A stretch of 64,000 nt of DNA from Verrucomicrobiales bacterium (GTDB lineage Bacteria; Verrucomicrobiota; Verrucomicrobiia; Limisphaerales; J093). Within the stretch, counting starts at the first letter, position 1, and each line of letters begins with the position of its first letter. The stretch spans positions 123,863-187,862 of the forward strand of contig JACKPV010000035.1 in NCBI GenBank assembly GCA_024233305.1, read 5' to 3'. Shown here piece by piece: positions 35,901-47,900 of the stretch. The notes beneath the pieces were generated by a model. That model searched no databases, had not been told where the DNA came from, and was given only the letters and a program-made list of their open reading frames with translations. The position numbers and the translations under genes are program-made.

Positions 35901-38900
35901 GCGGCCACATATCCCCTCGTTGGCTGGATCGGCGAGTTCCTTGCGCAGGTCTTGCAGGCCCTGGAGGATGGCGTCGACGGGGTCGGTGAACCCATCGGCC
36001 TCGGTTGCTTCGATCGCGGTTGACATGAGGTTGACCGCATTCCGGAACACATCGCGGGCGATGAAGTCGGTGCTTTCCCCGACGGGCACGTCGGCGAGGT
36101 CGAAGACGTTGGCGACATTGTAGTCGACGGTGCGATTCCAGCGATCGATGAACCGGTGCAACTGGTCGGCGGTGACCCCTTCAGGGAACGGGCGGCTGAG
36201 CAGTTCGTTACGTTCCGCCGGCGTCACGCGACGCACCTCGGGTGTCTCGCCGGCCACGTGCACGTCGAACCCTGACATCCACGCGGCGTAGTCCGGACCG
36301 GTTCCCGGATGGAACCACGTCGGATCGCCCACGATGACCACCAGCGGCGCCAGGAAGTCGAGCAAGCGCCCGCCGCGTTCGTCGAGCACGACCATGCTCG
36401 CCGGCCAGGCGGACGGGTAGATGACCGGATCCCCCGCGGCCAGAGCGCGCTGCGCGAGCCCGCTTGACTGACCTGGTTTGGGCAGCTTGCCGTTGACCAG
36501 TCCCTTCAACCCGTCGCCGCCGCAACGGCCGAGCAGGTCATCGAGACAGCCCACTACGGTCAGCACGGTGCCGACAACCGGCACCTCCGCCCCCAGCTTG
36601 GCCAGGCAGTCGTTCAACGCCCCGGCACAGCCCAGCACCTCGGGGTTCGTGGCGCACTCGGCGGCACTCTTGCCGCAGCTCACCGTGTCCGGAATGGGAT
36701 TGACGAAGTCCCAGCCGCAACTGATCAGCGAATCCAGGATGTCCCACATGCACGGATCGCAATACCACGGGATCTTGGTCTCCTTTGGTGCTGGTTCCAC
36801 GACGTAGGGCGCCGGCTGGTATCCGCTTGGCGTCTTGTTCGGTCCGTCCGGCATGAGATCGATTGGCTCCCAGCCGGACGGCTCCGGCGCCGGGGGCGGT
36901 GGATACACCGGATCGGTCCATTGCTTCACCCAGTCCGGCAGGGAGGGCGGTTTGGGCAGCGGTTTGCTCGGCGGGCATTTGTTGGCGTCGTGGATGTGGG
37001 AAGACACCTCGCGCCGGGTCTTGTATTTCCAACAGACGAGTTCGTAAATCGCCTTCATCAGGGTCCAGCAGTCCTCGTTCTTTCCGGCGGATGAGAGTCC
37101 GCTCGCGGCACGCGGCTCCAGCGGCACGCGCTCGGCCACCACCGGAATGGTCAGCGAACTCATCGCCGGCAACTCGCCCACTTCCGTGATCAACGGGGTG
37201 AACCGCCAGCCCGGCATTTCCCCGGCGGCAATCGCGGTGTCCTGCGCTGCGACGAGCCCGTGATTCGACAGCGTCAGATCGAACTGCACGACGTCTCCCG
37301 TCTCGTCAGTAAGGTCGATCAGTTCCGGTTCCAGCGTGACCACCGGCATTGGTACATATGCCTCGAAGGTGGTCTCGATCTGGATGCGCGTCCGATCCTC
37401 GATCTCCGTGGGGACCACCGTCCAGGTGTAGGTGACCGCCTGCCGCGGGAGGAACGCGTCGACCTGCGTCGTCTCGCCCGGTGGCAGGTAGATGATGGCT
37501 TGAAACGGCGAATGCTCAGGGGCGGTCACATCCAACACGTAGTAGGACTCGACCAGGTCGTTCACTGCCACCACCCCGTCCGCGTCCGCGGTGTATTCTC
37601 CCACCACCGTGTGCGTGATCTGGTCCGTGAGTCGCACGGTGGCGGCCGCCACCATCGGGGCGTTCTCGGCGTAGTAGGTGTATTCGTCCGACACCTCCAC
37701 GCGAAGATCACCGCGCGCTTCGGACACGACCCGGAAGGAATAAGGCACCGTCACCCAGCTGTCCGGGCAGGCGAGCACGATGGAGCCCTGGTGATCCCCA
37801 AGCTCCAGTTCTTCGGAGGGCGTGAGCAGGAACTTGATGCGATTCGTCTCGCCGGGAGGCAACGAGGGCAGGGGATTGGTCACCGCCAGCTGCAGCCACG
37901 GTGCGGGCGGCAGGGAGACCGTAATCGGTCCGGAATCAATGGCGCCCAGATTCGCCAGCTCGATGAAGACCGCGCGCTGCGATCCCCGGGCCATTCCGCC
38001 CGACAGTTGGGTCGGCTCAGCGATGAGCCGCGCGACCCTCGGTTCCACGCGGATGCCCATGGCCAGTTGAGCAGCAATGTCCTCCGCGCTCTCGATGCGA
38101 AGGCGGATCAACCCGGTGGGCGGGGACACGTCCGTGGCGCGGACGGTGTAGCCCAAGGAGATTTCTCCGCCCGCCGCCAGCAGGCCGCCACCGTCGATGG
38201 CCGTCTCCACGGTGAGGTTCACGGGTTGCTCGACGATCTGAACCGTGAGTCCGTGCAACGGTGATTCGCCCAGGTTGTGCAGCTTCACGGCGCCGCTGTG
38301 CGAACCGTCTTCGGGCACCAGGAAGCTGAGCGATGCCGGTTCCGCGCGGAAGCCGATCAGCTCGAAGGTGTCCTGCACCGCCGTTGTGGATACCCCGGGA
38401 TGATCCGCCCCCACCGTATAGCGTCCGGCCTCGTTGGGCAGCGGTGAGAAGACGATCGAATAGTCGCCCTGCGCGTCGGAAACCGCCGCAAGGACTCGTG
38501 TCGAACCGCGCACGGTGACGTGCACATGCACGGTGGCTGCGGGCACCGGCTGTCCGGAGTCCACGTGCGTCACCCTCCCGCGCAGCGGTACCCGCGTTCC
38601 CATCGGCGCCGTCTCCAGGTCCGCGAGCACCGTGGCGCGGTAGGGCGCGGTCACGCGCAAGGGGCTGTCGGTCACGGCGGCGTTGTTGGCTTCCAGCATC
38701 TCGACCACCCCCTCCGCGGCGTCCGGGCGCACGACGAGCCAGTAGTCGCCCACCGCCCGGGGCGCCCGCATCTGAAAGGACCGTTCCACGAACCGTCCCG
38801 CCGGCAGACTGCCGGTGAAGCCGTGCTGTTCGAGCAGCGCGTCCTCGCCGGCCACGGGGTCGTCGCTGAGCAGGATCATGGTCAGGAAATCGCGGTTCGC

Positions 38901-41900
38901 CGGCCCGAGGCCCTGGTTGCGCACGCGGTAGGTGACCGTGAAGTAGTTCTCCGCGTTGACACTCTCCGGCACGTCGGTGAACACCGCCACCAAGTCGGGC
39001 AGATGCACATCGGAAACCACCAAACGGGCTGCGCCGGCGGAAAAGCCGGCCGCAGCGGCGGTCAGGGTGACGGTCTGATTCCCATCGGAAACCCCGTCAT
39101 CCACGGTGGCCACGGGGAACGTCACCGACGGCGCGCCGGACGGAATGGTGACGCGGGGCGGGGCATTGGCCTCCCCCGGGTCGCTGCTGGCCAGCGTTAC
39201 CTCCAGCGGCGCGTCCGGCGGTGTGTTGCGGAAGACGGTTCCGGTCATTGCCGGGTCCAGGCCTTCGGCCGCGACTTCCTGATCCAGCACGAGCTTCAAC
39301 GCCGGGCCCTCGTCGTCCACCACCGTCAATTCGACGCTGCCGGCCGGCGCCAGCCGGGTGCCGGAACCGGACGCCGTCAGGAACGGCGTGACCCGGACGG
39401 TTTGATCGCCGTCCAGTTCGTCGTCGTCCACGACCGCCAGCAGGAACGTGGCCTCTGCCCGGTCCGCTCCGATGATCACGCGGGGCGGAACGCGCAGTTC
39501 GGAGACGTCGCTGCTCTCCAGGTCCAGCACCAGCGGTCGTGCGGACACGGGTTCGCGATGGACGGTTCCAACCACGGCGGTCGGCCCTGCATCCTCGGCC
39601 ACGACAGCGGGCTCGATGATGAGGGTCACGAGTGCCAGGTCGTTGTCCAGGACATCGAGCCGCGCCGCGCCGCTGTGGAAACCTGGCGAGGCCGCCCGGA
39701 TTTCACCGGGAATCGTGCCCGTGAGCAGGTCGTTTTCGATGGCCTCGACCGCGAACTCCACCGCCGTCGCCTGCGCCGGGATCACGACGACGTCCGGCGC
39801 AACCAGGTAGACCGGCTGGGCGTTGGCCAGATGGATCTCGATCGGGCGGTCGAGCCACGCGGTTCGCGACACCCGCCCGACGATGGCCGTGCCCTCCATC
39901 ACTTCGCCGGCAAGCAGCGTCAGGGTCAGTTGCGGAATGTCCAGGTTCAGCACCGTCACCGTGGTTTCCGCGTCCTCGTGACCGTCAGCGGACGCCTGCA
40001 GAGTGACCTCCGCGTCCGCATCCACTTCCTGGTCCGGCAGCGCGCGCCACTCGAAGGTCGTGGAGGTCTCGCCGGCCGGGATGGTCACTTCCGGATCGAC
40101 TTCCAGCTCTTCGGCGTCGGAATGGGACAGCGTAACGGTTAGGGCTTCGGCGGGATCGCTGTTGCGCACCACGCGTCCCGGCACGCGCGGCGAGCCCTCC
40201 GCCAGCCGGGTGGTTGGCAGTTCGATCCGCAGACTGGCCGGCACCATCGCCGCGATGGCGGCAACGCCGGCGTTGTTGGCCTCCGACTCCTCCATGATCA
40301 CCTCCCCGCTGTCGGTCACCACGTGGAACCACTGTTCTCCCGCCAGCAAGTCAGGCGGCAGAGCCACCGCCGACTCCCGGTTCAGCGCGAGGCCGCTTTC
40401 GATCTGTTCCGCGACCGGCACTTCAACCAGCGTACGCGCGCCTTGCAGGGCATTCGAGATGACGAGGCGCTCGTGCCACGTGGCGTCCAATGCCGCCGGG
40501 CCGGTGTTCACCGTCTGCCAGACCAGCGTGACTTCCTCGCCAGAACGGACCTCCGCCGGCGCAGTCACGTCCGTCACTGTCAGGTCGGGCAACGGGGGAA
40601 GGGAAAGCTGGATGGTGGCGGCGCCAAGGTTGTTCAGCTCGTCGGATTCGGGTTGGGCGCCGTTGCTGTCCGTGGACACCACCAGGGAGTAATCCCCGGC
40701 CGACCAAGCGCCATCAAGCGGCAACGTCACCGTGAACGAGTTCGTGTATCGCTCCCCGGCGGTCAGCGGTTCCGGGGCGGCGACCTCGCCCAGCGGAAGC
40801 GCCTCTCCGGCTGAGCCCGCCGGTCTTTCCAGGAACAGCCGGTCATGCCAGGCCCCGGCGGCCGGGGCGGTGCCCACATTCCTGACAACCCACTCGACCG
40901 GGATGCTCTGCCCGGCAACCGTGGCGCCCGCGGGTAGCCGCACCGAGTCCACGACCAGATCCGGCGCTTGAAGCTCGATTCCCACCGCGGAGACCCGCGT
41001 GTTGTTCGATTCATCCGTCTCCGGCACGGCATCGTCGATGTCGGCCGCCACTCCGATATGGAACGTCCCGGCCAGCCCGGTCGGCAGCGACACCCGGGTG
41101 GTCAGCACCAACGTCGCGCCCGCTGGAAGGGCTTCGCTCACGGACATCACGGTCAACCGTCGCGCATTGGAGCCGTCCGGCCCATCGGAGAGGAAGAGCC
41201 GGCTTCTCCAGGAAGCAAGCGCCGCCGTCGCGCCGACGTTCCCAAGGGTCCATTCGACGGTCACCGACTCACCGGCCACCGCAGTCGGCGGAGCTTGAAT
41301 CCGGCTCACCGCCAGGTCCGGCAAACTCACCGTGTAAGTCGCCCGGAACCCGTCGTCCTCGGTCTCGCCCGGTTCTCCGTCGCCGTCCTGGTCCATGGCG
41401 TTGCCGGCCAAGTCGGCGATGCCCGGACCGACGACCACGGTCAACGGCCCGTTGAGACGCTGTTCGGGAAAACGCACGCGGAAGCGATCAGCGCCCAGCA
41501 CCTCGACACTTGTCGCCGGTGCCACGCCGCCCGGGCCGGAAAGCTGCACGTCATTCACCGCGAAGGAACTGGGATCGATGGCGCTGTCGAAGGCGGTTTC
41601 GAACGAACTCAGCACCCCCACCAGCGGATCGGCCGGATCGGGGCTCAAACCCACCACGCGCGCGCCCCGCGTGTCCACCGTGAATTCCAGCGAAGTCCCG
41701 ACCGGGATCCCCCGCGCTGGAAGGAAGCCGACCGCCACAGGATGAGCACCGTCGGCGACCGCGGGAGAGACGAACGGATGCGTGCCCGCCGCCAGACCCG
41801 CGACCGTTTCGTCCACGACCCCGTCCGCCTGCCAGTCGATTTCGATGGCGCCGCGCTTGTTGATGGTGACCTCGACGGTCGGTGCGGGGGCCGCGGTAAG

Positions 41901-44900
41901 GTGGTCCGTCGCGGATTGCCCGGTGTCGCTCGCTGCTGTCAAGCGGGCGGACACCGCCGGTTCCACGAAGCGCACCGTCAGGTCCAGATATGCCACGTCC
42001 GCCGCGCCGGCGCCGTCCGTCGCCAGCAGGGTGATGTGATGGGCGCCCGGGGTCAGCGTCGCCAGCGAGAGGACCGGCTCGTCCCCGAGCAGCCCGTCGA
42101 GGTCCGAGGTCCATTGGTAGGAGAAGTCGGCCACACCTCCCACGGGATGCGCCTCGAACCGGATCATTTCCTCCTCGTTGAAGAAGCTGTTGGGGGCCGG
42201 CGAGGCAATCTGCGTTCGGAACCCGGCGCCACCCCGCAGCGTGGACGAAATGCACGGGCGGTTCGTGTCGCCGTTGATCCAGGCCGCGCCGTAGAGAATC
42301 AATCCTCCCGGTTGCAGACCGAACGGGACCTGGCCCGGCGTGCAATCGGCAGGAAGGTCGGCGCCCAGGTCGTTCGGTTCCGACATCAGCGGATTGGTGG
42401 TGTCCACCGGGGTGCGGTCGACAGCAAAGTCCCCGGAGAAGGGCGCCAGACCGATCATCCCGTTCAACGTGTTGATCCCGCGATGGTGCAGCGCGTCGTC
42501 GGAGGTGAGGACCAGGCCGCCACCCTGGATCTTGAGGTTCTCGTAGTAGTTCTCCGTGAGGAGCGCCCCATGCGTGAGATGGCGGTCCGTCCAATACGAC
42601 GAGATGATGCGTGCGTCACAGATCACCCCCTGACCGGGGCGGTCGGCAAACCAGTCGGCAATCGCCTGCCAGTCCCTGGAAAACAGGTCCTCCCAACCTG
42701 AGAGATCGAAAACCCAGATCTGGTCGAAAGCCCCGCCTGCGAGCGCCTCCGCCACCTGACCTTCCGCCTGCAGGTCCGCCCACGTTGCCCGGGCGCCGGC
42801 AAGTTCCAGCGTCTCGAATAGGAGGCGCGCGTAGGCTTCGTAGCCGCCCCCATGCACGTTCACAAACAGCACGTCCTGGTGCCGCAGCGTCACCAGCACT
42901 TCCAGGGTCGCCTGGTTGTTGGCCGGGTCGGGGTCGGGTTGTCGCGAGCGCACACTCCCCGCGTTCATGAGCCAGCCGCTGGTCGTGGGGCGTACCCGTA
43001 GGTCGATCGTCGCCACCGCGTCCACCCCCAACCCGCCCAGCTCGCAATCCACCACCGCGCCCTGCTGCGTGAACGTCCCCTGGCTGAGGATCGCCTCGAC
43101 AACCTCCACCTCCGACGGCAAGGCGTCGATGACCCGCACATCCGCCGCCGGGCCGGGCCCGAGGTTGGTGACTTCCAGACGGAAGGTCAGATCTTCCCCG
43201 ACGACCCCCTTCTCCGGCGTGGCCGTCATGCGCAGCCGCAAGTCCCCTGGGTGGCACTTGCCGGAAGCCCCGGCGGCGTACAGCGCGGCGATCACGTCCG
43301 GTTCCAACGGGTAATCGTAGATGGCCGCTTCATCCACCAGTCCGGCGAAGGAGTTCGCCGTTGACGCACGATCGCCCCCGATGCGCGTGCCGCGAGCCGT
43401 GCCGCTGTAATTGGCGGCAACCGTTGCGCTGCTGTTGCGCAGCTCACCGTCGACGTAGACCCGCGCTGTCGTGCCGTCGTACGTGCCCACCACGTGATGC
43501 CATTCGCCGATCTCCGGTCGCACCCCGGAGGGGACCACGCTGGAACATCCGCTTGCTGGACGGGTGATGGTGGCGAACTCCCCTGATTCCATCACGATGC
43601 CCCAGTCCAGGCACTGGTCGGTCGCGCCGAGAATCGTGTGTCGGCCGTCCGGCAGGGTGGCGCAGTTGACCCAGGCTTCGACACTCCACGCCACCCCGGG
43701 GCTCCACGCGCCAAGATCGACGTAGTCATCCACGCCGTCGAACTGGAACGCCTCCCCGACGACCCCCGGTCCGAAGGTAACGCCGTTCGCCAGGTTGCCG
43801 GGATGCGGGCCGGCCAAATCGTCGCCGCTGCCGTCGCCGGGCCACCATCCTACCAGGCTGAAGAGGGGGGGCACGCACCCCTCCGCGCCACCCACGCGCA
43901 AAGTCACACTCGCGCGGGCTTGGTCGTACAGCCATTGCACGCCCTCCGGCAACGCCGGGAGGACGACTCTGGCAAACCGTCCGCTTATCAGGTTGCCGGC
44001 CAGAAAAGGGAAGGCGTCCCCGGGGCCCGGCTGAAAAGGCGCTTCGATCGTCACGCGCAATTCGCCGTCGAGGGTCACTGTCTGCGAGGCGCTCCAGCGG
44101 CCAAACCCCGCTGGCAGGTGGTCCCCAGCCAGCCTTAGCTCCATCGTTCCCGTGCTCGTTTGGACCAGCCGCCAGTCACCGCTCACCGTTCCGTCCGGGG
44201 CCCCCAGCAACAGCGCGCCGTCGTTTTGGAAGGTGGCGGGATGGCTCCCATATTGTCGGGAGACCGACCCTTCCCCCTGCGCGATCAGAACTCCGGTAGC
44301 GTGGTTCCACAGGGTCGCCGGGCCGTAGCGGCAGTAGCCGTGGAGGCGACCGCCGGTCCAGGTGAGGGTTCCCCGGTTGTTCAGCACGGCGCTGTCGGCG
44401 AAGCTCTTGTCGCCTTCGCCGCTGAGCACTCCCCGGCTGCCTTCGCCCAGCGTCAACGTCCCCCCCAGCCAACCGCCGCTCCATTCCCATTCCGCCGCTC
44501 CCGCCGTGTTCACCGTGCCGCCCTCGCCCAGCATCCGGAAGGTCCCGCCGCTTTGCCGCCACGCGACACCCTCCAAATCCAGCGCCCCGTCCAGTTGCAC
44601 TTCACCCCCGGTCAACCGGACCTCTCCCTCGCCGCTCATGCTCACCGGGCCGGTCAGGGTGTGGGTCCCTCCGCCGAAACCCACGCTGGCGCCGGCCAGG
44701 TGTCGGTAGGTCCCCCCGGCGGATGACCCGCCCGCATTGCACCACAACTCGCCTCCCGCCAACGTCCATTCGCCGTGGTTGCTGGCCGCCCACGCGGAAC
44801 TCACCGCGTTCGCATCCGCTTTCTCGAACACCGCTCCGGCATCGACGACGAAGTAGCCCGGATGGCTCGCATACTGCCGGCTCCAACCCGTGCCGCCATT

Positions 44901-47900
44901 GCCGATGAAGCGGGCGCCGGCCAGATTGCGGAGGGTCGCCGGGCCGTAGCGGCAGTAGCCGTGGAGGCGACCGCCGGTCCAGGTGAGGGTTCCCCGGTTG
45001 TTCAGCACGGCGCTGTCGGCGAAGCTCTTGTCGCCTTCGCCGCTGAGCACTCCCCGGCTGCCTTCGCCCAGCGTCAACGTCCCCCCCAGCCAACCGCCGC
45101 TCCATTCCCATTCCGCCGCTCCCGCCGTGTTCACCGTGCCGCCCTCGCCCAGCATCCGGAAGGTCCCGCCGCTTTGCCGCCACGCGACACCCTCCAAATC
45201 CAGCGCCCCGTCCAGTTGCACTTCACCCCCGGTCAACCGGACCTCTCCCTCGCCGCTCATGCTCACCGGGCCGGTCAGGGTGTGGGTCCCTCCGCCGAAA
45301 CCCACGCTGGCGCCGGCCAGGTGTCGGTAGGTCCCCCCGGCGGATGACCCGCCCGCATTGCACCACAACTCGCCTCCCGCCAACGTCCATTCGCCGTGGT
45401 TGCTGGCCGCCCACGCGGAACTCACCGCGTTCGCATCCGCTTTCTCGAACACCGCTCCGGCATCGACGACGAAGTAGCCCGGATGGCTCGCATACTGCCG
45501 GCTCCAACCCGTGCCGCCATTGCCGATGAAGCGGGCGCCGGCCAGATTGCGGAGGGTCGCCGGGCCGTAGCGGCAGTAGCCGTGGAGGCGACCGCCGGTC
45601 CAGGTGAGGGTTCCCCGGTTGTTCAGCACGGCGCTGTCGGCGAAGCTCTTGTCGCCTTCGCCGCTGAGCACTCCCCGGCTGCCTTCGCCCAGCGTCAACG
45701 TCCCCCCCAGCCAACCGCCGCTCCATTCCCATTCCGCCGCTCCCGCCGTGTTCACCGTGCCGCCCTCGCCCAGCATCCGGAAGGTCCCGCCGCTTTGCCG
45801 CCACGCGACACCCTCCAAATCCAGCGCCCCGTCCAGTTGCACTTCACCCCCGGTCAACCGGACCTCTCCCTCGCCGCTCATGCTCACCGGGCCGGTCAGG
45901 GTGTGGGTCCCTCCGCCGAAACCCACGCTGGCGCCGGCCAGGTGTCGGTAGGTCCCCCCGGCGGATGACCCGCCCGCATTGCACCACAACTCGCCTCCCG
46001 CCAACGTCCATTCGCCGTGGTTGCTGGCCGCCCACGCGGAACTCACCGCGTTCGCATCCGCTTTCTCGAACACCGCTCCGGCATCGACGACGAAGTAGCC
46101 CGGATGGCTCGCATACTGCCGGCTCCAACCCGTGCCGCCATTGCCGATGAAGCGGGCGCCGGCCAGATTGCGGAGGGTCGCCGGGCCGTAGCGGCAGTAG
46201 CCGTGGAGGCGACCGCCGGTCCAGGTGAGGGTTCCCCGGTTGTTCAGCACGGCGCTGTCGGCGAAGCTCTTGTCGCCTTCGCCGCTGAGCACTCCCCGGC
46301 TGCCTTCGCCCAGCGTCAACGTCCCCCCCAGCCAACCGCCGCTCCATTCCCATTCCGCCGCTCCCGCCGTGTTCACCGTGCCGCCCTCGCCCAGCATCCG
46401 GAAGGTCCCGCCGCTTTGCCGCCACGCGACACCCTCCAAATCCAGCGCCCCGTCCAGTTGCACTTCACCCCCGGTCAACCGGACCTCTCCCTCGCCGCTC
46501 ATGCTCACCGGGCCGGTCAGGGTGTGGGTCCCTCCGCCGAAACCCACGCTGGCGCCGGCCAGGTGTCGGTAGGTCCCCCCGGCGGATGACCCGCCCGCAT
46601 TGCACCACAACTCGCCTCCCGCCAACGTCCATTCGCCGTGGTTGCTGGCCGCCCACGCGGAACTCACCGCGTTCGCATCCGCTTTCTCGAACACCGCTCC
46701 GGCATCGACGACGAAGTAGCCCGGATGGCTCGCATACTGCCGGCTCCAACCCGTGCCGCCATTGCCGATGAAGCGGGCGCCGGCCAGATTGCGGAGGGTC
46801 GCCGGGCCGTAGCGGCAGTAGCCGTGGAGGCGACCGCCGGTCCAGGTGAGGGTTCCCCGGTTGTTCAGCACGGCGCTGTCGGCGAAGCTCTTGTCGCCTT
46901 CGCCGCTGAGCACTCCCCGGCTGCCTTCGCCCAGCGTCAACGTCCCCCCCAGCCAGCCGCCGCTCCATTCCCATTCCGCGCCGTTGCGGGTCGACAGGGT
47001 CGCTCCCCCGGCGCCCGCCCGGAACTCGCCGCCGGCCGTAGCCAGGATGGCCTCGTCCAGGCTGAAGGTTCCCGTCAGATCCGTCCGTCCGCCAACGATG
47101 CGCAGGCGGCCCGGTCCGGTGAGCCGCGCGCCGTCGAGCACGGTGAGGGGTGCGTTCAGTTCGATACGTCCGATGTCGACGCGGATCTCACCGGCGTTTT
47201 GCAGGACGATGTTGGCAATCTCGTTGATCGTGCCGGCGGATTTTCGAAGGACTGCGCCGGGACCCAGGGAAACCTGGAAGTTCCAACTGGTGCGTTCTCT
47301 CGTGAAGACCTGCCCATCACCTGCAAGCTCCAGCTCGCCGCCGTCTGCGACGGTAATGGTGACGGCCCCGCTGCGGCATTGCCCCATCAACCGTCCGGTC
47401 CCAGCCCAGCGAAGAATTCCCTCAATCCGCAGCAGGCTTTTGTCGGCAAGCCACTTGTCGTCGTCGCCGGCGATGTCCATCGTCGCCCCGGCGGCAACGG
47501 TCGCCGCCCCGTGGAGCGGTCCGCGCGTCCAGGTCCAGACGCTGTCGTCCCCGCCGACGATGTGGTTGCCGGCGAGCCCACCGCCAGTCTGATTGAGGAT
47601 GCGAACGCTGAGGCCGGCCGAAGTGAGCGTGCCGCCTCGAAGATCGACACGTTCCTGGGTGAACATCCCGAGGTTGCGGGCGTCTGGTTGGCCGCCGGGG
47701 ATAACCACGATGGCTTCGCTGTCCGGTACCCCGATCGGATCCCAGTTCGCTGGGTTTTCCCAGAAATGGTTGTCGTTCTCCTGAATGCCGTCTGAGAAGC
47801 TGGCGCCCGTCCAGGTCGAAACCGGCGGCTCCGCGCTCAACGCGTGCGGGACCGGACCGAGGAGGGGAAGGACGAACAGAATCGTGCGCAGGAGGAGGAG

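Noticed and set aside
34000..43000. Many plus-strand open frames opposite the giant gene
   Set aside because: High GC content gives long antisense frames; they lack signals, family motifs and plausible starts.
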